Origin: Arthrobacter sp. AZCC_0090
Lineage (GTDB): Bacteria > Actinomycetota > Actinomycetes > Actinomycetales > Micrococcaceae
Assembly (NCBI RefSeq): GCF_014207375.1
Contig: NZ_JACHEE010000012.1
Location: forward strand, 116,436-180,435
Reading direction: 5' to 3'
Length of the DNA: 64,000 bases
Shown here: positions 1-8,652 of the stretch, one piece after another
Position numbering within the stretch: position 1 is the stretch's first letter
How the letters are laid out: each line of letters starts with the position of its first letter
Translations under genes and position numbers: made by a program
Notes under the pieces: generated by a model
Database searches by the model: none
What the model was told of the DNA's origin: nothing
Seen by the model: only the letters and a program-made list of their open reading frames with translations

Positions 1-868
1 AGCTGGTTGGCTTCGACTCCGTCCCGGAGCGGGAGTCGCACGCGTTCGGCTTGCCCCGGAGTTGTGTGAACGAAAGTCAGGCGGTCGCCCTCAATGACCA
101 CCGAGCCCTTGTCTCCGTGCACTTGGAGGCGTGCGCTTAGTCCCGGGAAGGCAGCTGTGGAAGCATGCAGGACCCCTAAGGCTCCGTTCTCGAACTTGAC
201 GACGGCCACTGCTACATCTTCAACTTCGATGTTCTCGTGGGCGAGGCGCCCTGTGTAGGCGAACACACTCACGGGCTTTCCGAGTGCCGCTACGAGTAGA
301 TCGACAGTGTGCACGCCTTGGTTCATCAGCGATCCGCCGCCATCCATGTCCCAAGTGCCGCGCCAGTCCCGGCGGAGTCATAGTAATCCTGGCTCCGCCA
401 CCAGTCGATCGATGCGATACCCGAGGTCAAGCGGCCAAGTTCGCCCTTATCGATCGCTTCAAGGAGGATTTCCGTGGCAGGGTCAAAACGATGTTGAGTG
501 ATGACCGTCACCACTGTGCCGGCATTCCTTTGGGCCTCGATGATCGCGTCCGTCTTCTCAAGGCTTACTTCGGCAGGCTTCTCGATAATCACGTGCTTGC
601 CGGCATTGAGGGCTTCGATTGCAACTTCCGCGTGGGTTCCGGTAGGGGTACAAACGGCGACTGCTTCGAATTCGGCTTGCGCGAGCGCGTCCTTCAGGGA
701 CACAAAAGCAGCGCTACCGCGGCTGGATGCGAGAGCCTGCGCTTTGGCGAGGTCGACATCGACGACTCCGGCCAACTCGATCTCGTTGGAGAGTTCGTTG
801 ATGACCTTGCCGTGGTGCGAGCCGATCACGCCTGCGCCTACTATTACCAGCCGGATCTTCTTCCTCAC
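1..868 (-). pseudogene. Gfo/Idh/MocA-family oxidoreductase, frameshifted and cut by the window edge
   Basis: This is an NAD(P)-dependent sugar or polyol dehydrogenase-like protein. The N-terminal Rossmann motif (VGAGVIGSHH) and the family lysine in the EKP motif are clear in the first 180 codons. The frame then closes near position 366, but the family signature DMDGGGSLMNQGVHTVDLL continues at once in another frame and runs to the window start. One missing base explains this: either a real frameshift or a sequencing error. The start is GTG at 868, one base after the stop of the upstream TIM-barrel gene, so the two are co-transcribed and translationally coupled. The substrate is unknown; pairing with an IolE-like isomerase suggests inositol or sugar-acid catabolism. 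Confidence 0.8.
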
Positions 869-869
869 G

Positions 870-1802
870 TCATTCGCCTTTCCGACCTGAGTGAAGCATT
901 CGAGTGAGCCACTCGCCGCAGTATCGGATGCTCTCCTCAGGCGATGTGGTGGCGCGATCGACCTCTACTACAACCCAGCCATCGAACTCAGGCCCTGGAG
1001 CGGCCAGCAGTTCGAGGAGGTCCGCGTCCCCACGTCCCGGTTCCGTCCAGAGACCTTGAAGCACAGTCGATCGATAGTCCAACCGCGCGATACGCGCCTG
1101 TCGGGCGATCTCCATTTTGAGGTCCTTGATATGGAGGCCCGCAACACGGGGCGCATATTCGGCAATGACTTCCGCAGGATTCACTCCTGTCCAGGCCAAG
1201 TGGCCTGAGTCCGGTCCAAACTTGAGCAACTCTTCATCAACCGTGTCCAGGACAAAGCGGGCTTCATCCGCTGTCTCCACCCATGTGCCTACGTGCGGAT
1301 GGAGAGCGGCGACGCAACCTTCCGCGGAGATCCGGCCGGCCGCCAAAGCTATGTAATCGCGTACGCGCTCCAACCTATCAAGGGCATGGGAATGGCCCTC
1401 CGCAGGATGCCGCACCCTGGGAGCATCTTGGCTCATACCCATGGAGAGAAACACCAACGGTGTACCGAGCTGCACGTTGTCGGATGCCAGAGCGCTTGCT
1501 CGGTCCAAAAATGGCAGGCGGCCGGAGGCGTCCTCGTGCCATGGCAAGGCGACGTACCCGGGTCCGGGGACCAACCCGTGGTCCGCGAGTTTCTGACCGT
1601 ACTCCGTCACGTTCGATCCCGTCGGAACAACCGACTTGACGGAGGTGAAACCCGCTTCCGCCACAATTCGGAGCTGCTCGTCCACCGGAGGGGCGAGCGC
1701 CGGATTAATCCATCCGTCGGAGGTCGCCAGCCACTGGATTGGGTTGATTGAGAATTTCTTTAGAGTGCTGTCAGCTCCAGCAGCGGGGTCGAAAGGTGTC
1801 AT
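870..1802 (-). CDS. Sugar phosphate isomerase/epimerase-like TIM barrel (IolE/xylose-isomerase-like fold)
   Basis: The 310-aa protein has the AP-endonuclease-2/xylose-isomerase TIM-barrel layout. Metal-ligand-type motifs can be seen: LHPHVGTW, FGPDSGHL, LHIKDLK and VVVEVDR, in the usual order of histidine, aspartate and glutamate ligands. Family members isomerise or dehydrate keto-sugars and inosose. It is first in a two-gene unit with the Gfo/Idh/MocA gene, a pairing common in inositol and rare-sugar pathways. The start at 1802 follows an AT-rich leader. The substrate cannot be read from sequence. Confidence 0.75.
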   Translation of the reverse strand: MTPFDPAAGADSTLKKFSINPIQWLATSDGWINPALAPPVDEQLRIVAEAGFTSVKSVVPTGSNVTEYGQKLADHGLVPGPGYVALPWHEDASGRLPFLDRASALASDNVQLGTPLVFLSMGMSQDAPRVRHPAEGHSHALDRLERVRDYIALAAGRISAEGCVAALHPHVGTWVETADEARFVLDTVDEELLKFGPDSGHLAWTGVNPAEVIAEYAPRVAGLHIKDLKMEIARQARIARLDYRSTVLQGLWTEPGRGDADLLELLAAPGPEFDGWVVVEVDRATTSPEESIRYCGEWLTRMLHSGRKGE

Positions 1803-2339
1803 GTCAAAACACTAGAACTTAACAGAATTCGCCAATAGATGGCGATAAATATTCGATGACCGAACTTAATCGAGTGGGTGAGTGCTCTTCTTGGTTTGAT
1901 TCCGGAGGCGAAGGCTGGGACCCAGCTGGGTTGCCCGCGGCTGGGACTCCTCACCGTCATTCGCTACGGCTCCGCCACGGAACGTGGAAATAGCCTGTTG
2001 CTGGCTTCAAAAACCCCCAGAACCGCCCCCGTTCCAGGCAAGTCTGGACGTTAGGGAGAAAGCAGGGAAACGGTTGAACGAGCAACGGACCTTCGCGGGT
2101 CACTGCGACCTTAGAGACATTGCGAAGGCGCGATTCCCGGATCGGCCCAAGAGAGCGCCGTCGCGTGGGGCAGTGCGTTCAGACTGTCGCTGTATCGCTG
2201 GACTCCTGCGCCGGTTTGACCTGGGTCCATGTCCGCCACACGTTTACCCGACGGAAACGATGACAAGCGCTGACATGTCACGGCCTGTCCATCGAGCCGA
2301 AAACGTCTACATTCCGCGGATTTTCAGGACAACACCAGC
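1803..2339. other. Intergenic, no supported gene
   Basis: The first 100 bases are the AT-rich upstream region of the minus-strand isomerase gene. The rest has open frames but no codon bias, ribosome site or recognisable protein. It ends at a tRNA-like fragment. Confidence 0.5.
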
Positions 2340-2380
2340 CCTTGGCAGACAACGAAAAGTGCCCTCCCGTGAGAAGAGGT

Positions 2381-2405
2381 CAGGAGTTCGAATCTCCTCA
2401 CGTCA
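2381..2405 (+). repeat. tRNA 3'-end-like fragment (T-arm)
   Basis: A perfect T-arm hairpin is present: AGGAG stem, TTCGAAT loop, CTCCT stem at 2382-2398, followed by a 7-base acceptor-like tail. No matching 5' acceptor strand is found upstream at tRNA distance, so this is not a whole tRNA gene. Such fragments are left when an element integrates at a tRNA 3' end. It lies just before a TA remnant. Confidence 0.5.
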
Positions 2406-2415
2406 AGTCTTTCTT

Positions 2416-2432
2416 GGTACCGTTTTGGTACC
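2416..2432. promoter_or_regulatory. Operator-like repeat of the decayed TA module
   Basis: GGTACC occurs twice with the GTAC cores 11 bp apart, directly upstream of the antitoxin start. The intact paralogous module has the same 11-bp GTAC spacing at 14677-14691, as expected of an autoregulatory antitoxin operator. Confidence 0.5.
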
Positions 2433-2439
2433 GTGAGGT

Positions 2440-2647
2440 ATGGCCATGAATCTACGCATTCCCGAAGACCTCGACCGCCGTCTCGATGAACTTGCTGCCG
2501 AGGAGCACACGTCCAAGTCCGCGCTGCTGTTCCAAGGGGGCCGAGCTGGTCCTGCAGCGCCACGGCCGCAGCCGCGAGATCAGCGAGGGCCTGGACTTCG
2601 TGATGCGCCATGACGCGGATCTCCTCAAGCGCCTTGAGGATGCATGA
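2440..2647 (+). pseudogene. Frameshifted antitoxin, paralogue of the gene at 14702
   Basis: Nearly codon for codon the same as the 68-aa antitoxin at 14702-14908 (NLRxPEDLDRRL start, ISEGLDFVM and LEDA end). A run of five G at 2536-2540 carries one extra base, so the frame breaks about half-way. The total length of 208 bases confirms a +1 insertion. The stop still overlaps the start of the toxin remnant, as in the intact copy. Confidence 0.8.
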
Positions 2648-2775
2648 GTTCGTACTTCGAAATCGAGGACGCACTGCAGGTGATCAACCGATACGGGTTC
2701 CACATCCGTGACATTGGGCTACTCGCCTCGGCCCTGGAGCGGCCCGCAACGACCGTCATGGGCCCGGAAGGCGTT
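2644..2775 (+). pseudogene. Truncated Doc-type toxin, paralogue of the gene at 14905
   Basis: The first 43 codons (EIEDALQV to LASALERPATTVMG) match the Doc-like toxin at 14905. Similarity then stops abruptly, well before the catalytic H-x-F/V-x-D-G-N/S-K-R loop. The remaining open frame is unrelated. The product cannot be an active Fic/Doc enzyme. Confidence 0.8.
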
Positions 2776-3360
2776 GGCAAAGTCGTCATGGTTCGGAGCC
2801 TTCCAGTTCGCGATCCAGGTGCCAGCTCTGCGTCCCCCTGACCATCGGGGCCCAAGATCGCGCACAATTCGGGAGTGGGACCTCCTTGGCCCATGCCTCC
2901 CCGAGAGCCCGCAGCCGGCCCAGGGTGGCGCCCTCCTGGCCGTGGGGGTGGTGTCGATCAGCATGAGCCCGGCCATCCGCTCCGGAGCAAGCAGTGTAGC
3001 GCAGATTCACCGTGCTAGCCGTGTTCGTTGCGGTAGTGGAGTCCGATCCACGGTGAAGCCGTGAGTTCCTCATTGTACGGGTACCGCCCGGTGGCCGGCT
3101 CTGTGTCTTTTGCTTCAGCGTCGTGCTCAGGTCTTCGGAGCAGGGGTGTCGCTTGATAATCGGTATCCGTGAACATGGGCGCTTCTTTCTGATCATGCGC
3201 CGCAACGCTGGCGTTCTATGTAGCGGCACGGTTGTGATGATCTGTCGTGCTTTCATCGACTTCCTCGTTTGTCGTGGGCAGCTGCCGCGACTGATGGTTT
3301 ACAGGCGCGGACAGCCCGGACTTCGCCCCGAAACGGCGCCCGGGCTGCCCACGGCCTGGC
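2776..3360. other. Intergenic after toxin truncation, no supported gene
   Basis: Several frames are open on both strands, as expected at this GC content, but none has recognisable domains or a ribosome site. It is probably a recombination scar between the TA remnant and the catabolic cluster. Confidence 0.4.
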
Positions 3361-4740
3361 TTAGGGGAGTAGGACGGCTGCCTGATGCTCGGCGCGCCGG
3401 TCGCGAAGCCGCCGGGCTGTTCCTTCCAGGTAAGGTGCGCCCAGTTCATGAATCGGCGTCTTGGCCGTCTCCCTGGACAGGAAGGCGGAGGTACCGGCGA
3501 TCATCATGCAGACCGTTCCGAAAACGGCCACGGGAACCCAGCCGTTGACCCCGGGGGTCATCAGCATGCCCGCGATCATGGGGGCGAAGCCGGCGAGGAC
3601 CAGGCCTAGCTGGTTGCCCAGCGCCATCCCCGTGTAGCGCACCGGTGCTGCAAACTGCTCGGCGAAGAACGACGGCCAGATGCCGTTGAAACCCGAGTAC
3701 AGGACTGTCATGTTCAGGAATGCTGCCAGGAAGACGAGCACGATGTTGCCCGAGGACAGCGCCAGGAAGTAGAGGAAGATCGTGACGGAGCAACCGATGG
3801 CGGCGGTGAGCAGCAGGGGGCGCCGGCCGATCCGGTCAGAAAGTTTCGCGGCCAGCGGCATGGCGAACATGGACAGCCCGATGGCGACGGCGTTGACGGT
3901 CAGGATGGATGCCCGGTCGAAGCCCACAGCGGAGGTGGCATACGCCAGACCGAAGACGGTGAAGATGGTCTGCATGACCGACATGATGGACATTCCGACG
4001 ACGCGCAGCACATCCGGAGCCTGGAACCTGAGGACTTCCTTGATGGGCATCGGGGTGACTTCCTGGTGTTCCTGGGCTTCCTCGAAGACCGGAGTTTCAT
4101 CTAGGTGTGTCCGCACCCAATAGGCGATGGCCAGGACCACGATCGAGAGCCAGAACGGGATGCGCCACCCCCAGCTCATCATCGTCTCCTGCGGCAGCGC
4201 CGTGACCGGGACAAAGACCAGCGTGGCGAGCACCATGCCTGAGGCGTAGCCGGTCATCACAAAGCTGGTGAAGAAGCCGCGTTTGCCTTCGGGGGAGTGC
4301 TCCAGGGTGAGGGTGGAGGCTCCCGCGGACTCGGCCCCCGCGGAAAAGCCCTGGGCCAGGCGTGCGGCCACCAGCAGGATGGGGGCCCAGACGCCGACCT
4401 GCCCGTAGCTCGGCAGGAATCCGATCCCCAGCGAGGCAAGTCCCATGATGCCCAACGTGAGCAGGAGGATTTTCTTCCGTCCCAGCTTGTCGCCGAAGTG
4501 GCCCATGACCAGCCCGCCGACCGGACGCGCCACGTAGGCGACACCGAAGGTGGCAAAGGCGCCGATCAGGCCGATGGCCGGGTCTGCCGACGGAAAGAAC
4601 AGGTGCGGGAAGACCAAGGCGGCGGCAGTCCCGTAGATGAAGAAGTCGTAGTACTCCAGGGTACTGCCCAGGAAGGAAGCCAAGGCGGCCTTCCCCGGGG
4701 TCTTGCGCGGTGCCGCGGGGGCGGCGGATGGGCTCTGCAT
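3361..4740 (-). CDS. MHS-family MFS transporter (proton symporter for an organic or aromatic acid)
   Basis: The 459-aa protein has 12 predicted membrane segments and typical metabolite:H+ symporter features: the start FLGSTLEYYDFFIYGTAAAL, the GHFGDKLGRKK loop between TM2 and TM3, and the repeated SDRIGRRP loop after TM8. Relatives import shikimate, dicarboxylates, proline/betaine or alicyclic and aromatic acids. It is the last gene of the minus-strand arm. By context it imports the substrate of the P450/dehydrogenase pathway and may be equivalent to ChcT. A perfect palindrome (4752-4767) lies just upstream of the start. Confidence 0.85.
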   Translation of the reverse strand: MQSPSAAPAAPRKTPGKAALASFLGSTLEYYDFFIYGTAAALVFPHLFFPSADPAIGLIGAFATFGVAYVARPVGGLVMGHFGDKLGRKKILLLTLGIMGLASLGIGFLPSYGQVGVWAPILLVAARLAQGFSAGAESAGASTLTLEHSPEGKRGFFTSFVMTGYASGMVLATLVFVPVTALPQETMMSWGWRIPFWLSIVVLAIAYWVRTHLDETPVFEEAQEHQEVTPMPIKEVLRFQAPDVLRVVGMSIMSVMQTIFTVFGLAYATSAVGFDRASILTVNAVAIGLSMFAMPLAAKLSDRIGRRPLLLTAAIGCSVTIFLYFLALSSGNIVLVFLAAFLNMTVLYSGFNGIWPSFFAEQFAAPVRYTGMALGNQLGLVLAGFAPMIAGMLMTPGVNGWVPVAVFGTVCMMIAGTSAFLSRETAKTPIHELGAPYLEGTARRLRDRRAEHQAAVLLP

Positions 4741-4751
4741 GGGAATCTCCT

Positions 4752-4767
4752 AAGACAACGTTGTCTT
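4752..4767. promoter_or_regulatory. Perfect palindrome AAGACAACGTTGTCTT (LacI-type operator)
   Basis: A 16-bp perfect inverted repeat occurs 12 bases before the transporter start. Its 12-bp core is identical to the box in front of the secreted GH32 gene at 53922-53933. LacI-family repressors bind such CG-centred palindromes. Confidence 0.6.
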
Positions 4768-4787
4768 GCTAGAAGCCGGCTGGGGTC

Positions 4788-5078
4788 CTAAAGGTGGAAG
4801 TCCACCGACAGGATTTGCTGGCTGTTGGGGAATGAGTAAGCCTTCAGTGGCTCGTGCAGCGGATGCGTGTTGTACGCCGCGATGTCCTCGACGTTTTCGA
4901 AGTCCGCCACAATGGCGTAGTCAAAGGAACGATCTTGGTTGAGCAAATCCGGGCCGTGGGTCAGGCTGACCATGCCGGGGATGTTGCCGGCCATCCTGTT
5001 GAGTCCGGCGATCCAGGCCTGCTTCTCGGCGGTCGGGAAGTCCGGTTTGAACTTGAAAAGCACGGCGTGGCGGATCAT
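4788..5078 (-). CDS. Dabb-domain (stress-responsive A/B barrel) protein
   Basis: This 96-aa protein starts MIRHAVLFKFK and ends with a PLHEPLKAYSF helix and short strand, the layout of dimeric alpha+beta barrel (Dabb) proteins. Such small proteins occur in aromatic and cyclic-ketone pathways as accessory enzymes or stress proteins. It overlaps the upstream FAD dehydrogenase by four bases (ATGA), so it is co-translated with it. The exact role is unknown; a counterpart could be the accessory gene chcX of the chc cluster. Confidence 0.75.
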   Translation of the reverse strand: MIRHAVLFKFKPDFPTAEKQAWIAGLNRMAGNIPGMVSLTHGPDLLNQDRSFDYAIVADFENVEDIAAYNTHPLHEPLKAYSFPNSQQILSVDFHL

Positions 5079-6760
5079 GTCAGGCTTCCTACCATCTCAG
5101 CGGCCGGTTCGGCAGGGGCCGCTACTGAGACGTATTCGGGGTTCATGCCGGCGATGGTGCGTCCGGCGAGGTAGCCCATGGTCATGATCGGGCCGAGGGT
5201 GGCGCCGGCGCCGGGGTACCCGGCCGCGTAGGCGTTTTCGCTTGTGTTGCCGGCTGCGTAGAGGCCCTCGATGGGCCGGTTGTCCACGTCCAGGACGCGG
5301 GCGCGCCCGTCTGTGGCCACGCCGCCGTTGGTTCCGAACGCCCCGTTGACCACCTCCATCGCGTAGAACGGGCCAGATTGCAGCGGGCCCAGCGACGGGT
5401 TCGGCCAGAGGCTGTCGTCGTCGCCCCAGTACTTGTCGTACGCGCTTTCGCCGCGTCCGAAGTCCGGATCTTCGCCCCTGACCGCGAACTCGTTGAACCG
5501 CGCCACCGTCTCGGTCAAGTTCGCCGCGGGGACGTTGATCTTCGCGGCCAGTTCCTCCAACGTCGCTGCCTCGGTGAGGTAGCCGGGTGTGGGCTGGCCG
5601 ACACGATGAGCCAGGATGCCGTAGCGCTCCATGTAGGAGTGATCGACGATGACGTGTGCGGGAGTGTTCAGGGTCTGGTTGTTCGGGGAGTCCCAGGACT
5701 GAAGACAACGGGCCAGGTCGTTGTAATTCTGGGATTCATTGGCGAAGCGCCGGCCGTGCCGGTTTACCATGAGCGATCCCGGGCCCTGGCGCTCGAAACG
5801 AAGCAGGGTGCCCACGGGCTGCCCGTCACGCACGTCGCCGGTGATCGCCATCGGTGCCCACCACGCTTCACGCATGCCGCGTGTCTGGCCGCCGATGCGC
5901 TGCGACATCCGCAGGCCGTCCCCGGTGTTCGAGGGCGGCGAGCACATCGTATACAGCCGCGAAGCCAGCATCGAGTCCGCCAGCGCCTTGTCCCATTCGA
6001 AACCTCCGGTGGCCAGTACCACGCCGTCGTTGGCCCGGATCACCTCGCCGGTTTCCAGTTCGACGCCGGTCACCCGGCCGCCGCCGGTGAGGAGCCGGTG
6101 TCCTCGCGCCCCGGTGACGAGTGCGGCGCCGTCGCGAACTAGGCTGGCGAGCAGCATAGACACAAGCGCCTGGCCCTTAGCCACCAGTCCGTCGGCCTGG
6201 CGGCGGTTCAGTTCCTCCCAAGGGAACTTGGTGAAGGCGCCCCAGTTTTCGTATTCCTGCATTGTGAACGGTGCCCGGCCGTCGGTGCGGACGTGAGCCA
6301 TGAGTTGGCCGAGGGCTTCCTTGCTGTTGAACAGTTCGGGCTCAACCGTGCGGCCTCCTGCCACGGCGCCGGGAAGATCCTGGCGGTAGTCCGGGAAGTT
6401 GTTGAGGAAGATGAAACGGACCCCGCATTCCAGTTCAACGAAACGGAGCATCTGGTCTCCGTAGTTCAGGGCAGCTTCCAGGAGTTCCTCCCGACCACGC
6501 CCCCGGGCCACGGCGCGCACGTACTGAGCGGCGGCTTCCTTCGAATCAGTGATGCCCGCTTCGCGTGCATGGTGGTTGTCCGCCACCCACAGCATGCCGC
6601 CGGAGACAGCTGACGTTCCGCCCAGCAGGGCGCTTTTTTCAAGGACGACGACGGACTTGCCCGCCCGCGCTGCGGTGGCGGCCGCGGTGAGGGCGCCGGC
6701 GCCGGAGCCGACAACGACGACGTCGTAGCTGTCCGACTCGGTTCCATTGACGAATTTCAT
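5075..6760 (-). CDS. FAD-dependent dehydrogenase of the 3-ketosteroid Delta1-dehydrogenase/fumarate reductase family
   Basis: The protein is about 561 aa. It has an N-terminal FAD motif (VVGSGAGALTAAATAARAG), a TSAVSGGMLW segment, and a C-terminal FAD-closing segment (GLYAAGNTSENAYAAGYPGAG). These enzymes introduce C=C bonds next to a ring ketone. The start is placed at ATG 6760, preceded by AAAGGC; an in-frame GTG lies at 6775. It sits between an SDR and a Dabb gene. By analogy with chc clusters it would desaturate a 4-oxocyclohexane(ene) carboxylate, but KstD-like action on a terpenoid or steroid ketone is the main alternative. A paralogue is at 8653. Confidence 0.8.
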   Translation of the reverse strand: MKFVNGTESDSYDVVVVGSGAGALTAAATAARAGKSVVVLEKSALLGGTSAVSGGMLWVADNHHAREAGITDSKEAAAQYVRAVARGRGREELLEAALNYGDQMLRFVELECGVRFIFLNNFPDYRQDLPGAVAGGRTVEPELFNSKEALGQLMAHVRTDGRAPFTMQEYENWGAFTKFPWEELNRRQADGLVAKGQALVSMLLASLVRDGAALVTGARGHRLLTGGGRVTGVELETGEVIRANDGVVLATGGFEWDKALADSMLASRLYTMCSPPSNTGDGLRMSQRIGGQTRGMREAWWAPMAITGDVRDGQPVGTLLRFERQGPGSLMVNRHGRRFANESQNYNDLARCLQSWDSPNNQTLNTPAHVIVDHSYMERYGILAHRVGQPTPGYLTEAATLEELAAKINVPAANLTETVARFNEFAVRGEDPDFGRGESAYDKYWGDDDSLWPNPSLGPLQSGPFYAMEVVNGAFGTNGGVATDGRARVLDVDNRPIEGLYAAGNTSENAYAAGYPGAGATLGPIMTMGYLAGRTIAGMNPEYVSVAAPAEPAAEMVGSLT

Positions 6761-6833
6761 GGTGTTGCCTTTCACGAAGTTTGCGTTCGAACTTTCCGCA
6801 GCACGGCTGCAGATGCAGGGTGCTCGGTCCGGA

Positions 6834-7595
6834 TCAGACGGCGGTGTAGCCGCCGTCGATCACGAGCTCCGAGCCCGTAGTGAAACGGGACTCGTCCGAG
6901 GCCAGGTACAGCACACCGTAGGCAATCTCGTTCGGCTCGCCTTGCCGGGGCAGTGGGTTGGAGCCCACGAGCTGCTTGTAGTAAGCCTCGGGGCCGATGT
7001 CGGATTGCTCGGCGGAGCGGCGGCTCATGCGGGTGTTCATCGAACCGGGATGGATGGAATTCACCCGGATTCCGTAGGCGCCGTAGGCCGCGGCGTCCGA
7101 TTTGCTCAACAGCCGGACGGCGCCCTTGGTGGCGTGGTACAGCGGAACGTTTCTGCCGCCGGTGATGCCGTGGATGGACGAGAAGTTGATGATGCTGCCG
7201 GCGCCGTTCTCGATCATTCCCGGGACCACATACTTGGTCATCAGCCACACGCCCTTGACGTTCACGTTGAAGATCGTGTCAAAGTCGGCGAGCGACGCGG
7301 TGTGGGAGGCCCCAGCCGCTCCGATGATTCCGGCCGCGTTGACAAGGATGTCCGGGGCCCCAAGCTCGTCGCGGACGCGACGGATGGCCTCGGCGACGCT
7401 GTCCTCGCTGGTGACATCGACGTCGTACTCGCTGATGTTTTCATGGCTGACCGCGGCAGGAATCCCGGCCACGTCAAGGCTTGCGACCTTTGCGCCGTGG
7501 TGGGCGAGCAGCGCCGCGGTGGCGCTTCCCAGGTCCCCGCGTCCGCCGGTCACGACGGCGGTCTTCCCGGCCACGCGGTGTGGTGTTTGATTCAT
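6834..7595 (-). CDS. Short-chain dehydrogenase/reductase (SDR)
   Basis: The 253-aa classical SDR has the cofactor motif TGGRGDLGSA, NAAG, the serine in NFSSIHG, the YHATK active site and the C-terminal LVIDGGYT end. The start at ATG 7595 is preceded by AGGAGGAGC; a longer frame to 7673 lacks a ribosome site and has an unrelated N-terminus. In context it would oxidise the alcohol made by the P450 to the ketone used by the two FAD enzymes (ChcB-like role, inferred). Confidence 0.85.
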   Translation of the reverse strand: MNQTPHRVAGKTAVVTGGRGDLGSATAALLAHHGAKVASLDVAGIPAAVSHENISEYDVDVTSEDSVAEAIRRVRDELGAPDILVNAAGIIGAAGASHTASLADFDTIFNVNVKGVWLMTKYVVPGMIENGAGSIINFSSIHGITGGRNVPLYHATKGAVRLLSKSDAAAYGAYGIRVNSIHPGSMNTRMSRRSAEQSDIGPEAYYKQLVGSNPLPRQGEPNEIAYGVLYLASDESRFTTGSELVIDGGYTAV

Positions 7596-7700
7596 TGTGG
7601 TGCTCCTCCTGCCGCGACGTTGCGGCCTCGCTGCGTCTAAGCAGAGTGGCAGGGGAGTTGTGACGGGAACCACGGGATTGCCGATGAACGGAAAAAATCC

Positions 7701-8486
7701 TCAGTGGCTTTGGCGGAGAGTGCCCTTGAGTTTGGCGCGCCAGCCCAGGGCCCTGGAAATACCGCGGGCGGCGGCCATCAAGAGGGGCACGCGCGCGGCG
7801 GCGTTTTCCTCGTCCCGTGGCACCACCACGCTGAGCGCGGCGACTACCGTGTTGTCCGGACCGTAGACAGGGACTGCGATGCCGCTGGATTCGGGGACGA
7901 TCACCCCGGGCATGGCCGCGAAACCGCGTTGCCTGACCTCGGCCAAATGGCGGCGCAGCGCGGCAGGGTCGGTCAGGGTTGTTTCGGTGTATTTGGTGAG
8001 CGGACGGGACAGGATCATATCCTGATAGGCAGAGGGGGAATTGGCCAGCAGCACCATCCCGGACGACGTCGCGTGCACCGGAAGGCGGCCAGCGACCTTG
8101 GTGATGTCCATGATGGTCGAGGTGCTGCCGAGCCGTTCGATATACAGGACTTCGTCCGAATCCAGCACGCCCAGGGTGGTGCTGTGCTGGACCACCGATT
8201 GGACGTCCTCCATGAAAGGCAACGCAGCTTCCCGTAGGCCCTGCGTTTTGGATCCCCGAGACGCGAGCTCCCACATCCGGGTTCCAAGCTCGATGTTCCC
8301 GTTGGAGTCGCGCTCAAGGAGCCGCTCAAGCAGGAGTTCGTCGACCAGCCGGTAGGTGGTGGTGACGGGAAGCCCGGTACGGCGGCTGAGTTCGGCGACG
8401 CTCATGGACGTGTGCTTGTCGTCGAAGGCGCTGATGATCCTGATGAACCGCCTAATGATCGACTCGCCCGATGCCGAGTTGGCCAT
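7701..8486 (-). CDS. IclR-family transcriptional regulator (first copy)
   Basis: The 261-aa protein has an N-terminal winged helix (SVAELSRRTGLPVTTTYRLVDELL) and a C-terminal effector domain with the usual GIAVPVYGPD segment. The start at 8486 has a strong GGAGGAAGA ribosome site. It is transcribed away from the plus-strand arm, and the intervening region carries spaced repeats (8563-8639). It most likely senses a pathway acid. It resembles the regulator at 10429, so the cluster has two related regulators. Confidence 0.85.
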   Translation of the reverse strand: MANSASGESIIRRFIRIISAFDDKHTSMSVAELSRRTGLPVTTTYRLVDELLLERLLERDSNGNIELGTRMWELASRGSKTQGLREAALPFMEDVQSVVQHSTTLGVLDSDEVLYIERLGSTSTIMDITKVAGRLPVHATSSGMVLLANSPSAYQDMILSRPLTKYTETTLTDPAALRRHLAEVRQRGFAAMPGVIVPESSGIAVPVYGPDNTVVAALSVVVPRDEENAAARVPLLMAAARGISRALGWRAKLKGTLRQSH

Positions 8487-8562
8487 TCTTCCTCCTCCCG
8501 GATTCCCACTCAATGGTAATCCTGCTCCCCGTCTGCCTTTCTAAGGTATGTCCTGAAGCTTG

Positions 8563-8639
8563 GCAATCTGCCCGACTGGCCGCACCGAGGCGGGCAGTTG
8601 ATTGAGGCGGCAGCCCATCAAAGCGGGCAGCCGATTGAG
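8563..8639. promoter_or_regulatory. Candidate IclR operator region: two direct repeats plus one inverted half
   Basis: GCGGGCAGnnGATTGAG occurs at 8590-8606 and 8623-8639, 33 bp apart (about three helical turns). An inverted partial copy (AATCTGCCCGAC) lies at 8563-8574. The array sits between the divergent iclR and FAD dehydrogenase genes, where a shared control region is expected. Confidence 0.55.
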
Positions 8640-8652
8640 CGGAGCAAGAACC

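Noticed and set aside
2719..3256. Minus-strand frames resembling a resolvase (LIDTTPTARRA)
   Set aside because: Only one short stretch fits; the family motifs after it do not appear in any frame.
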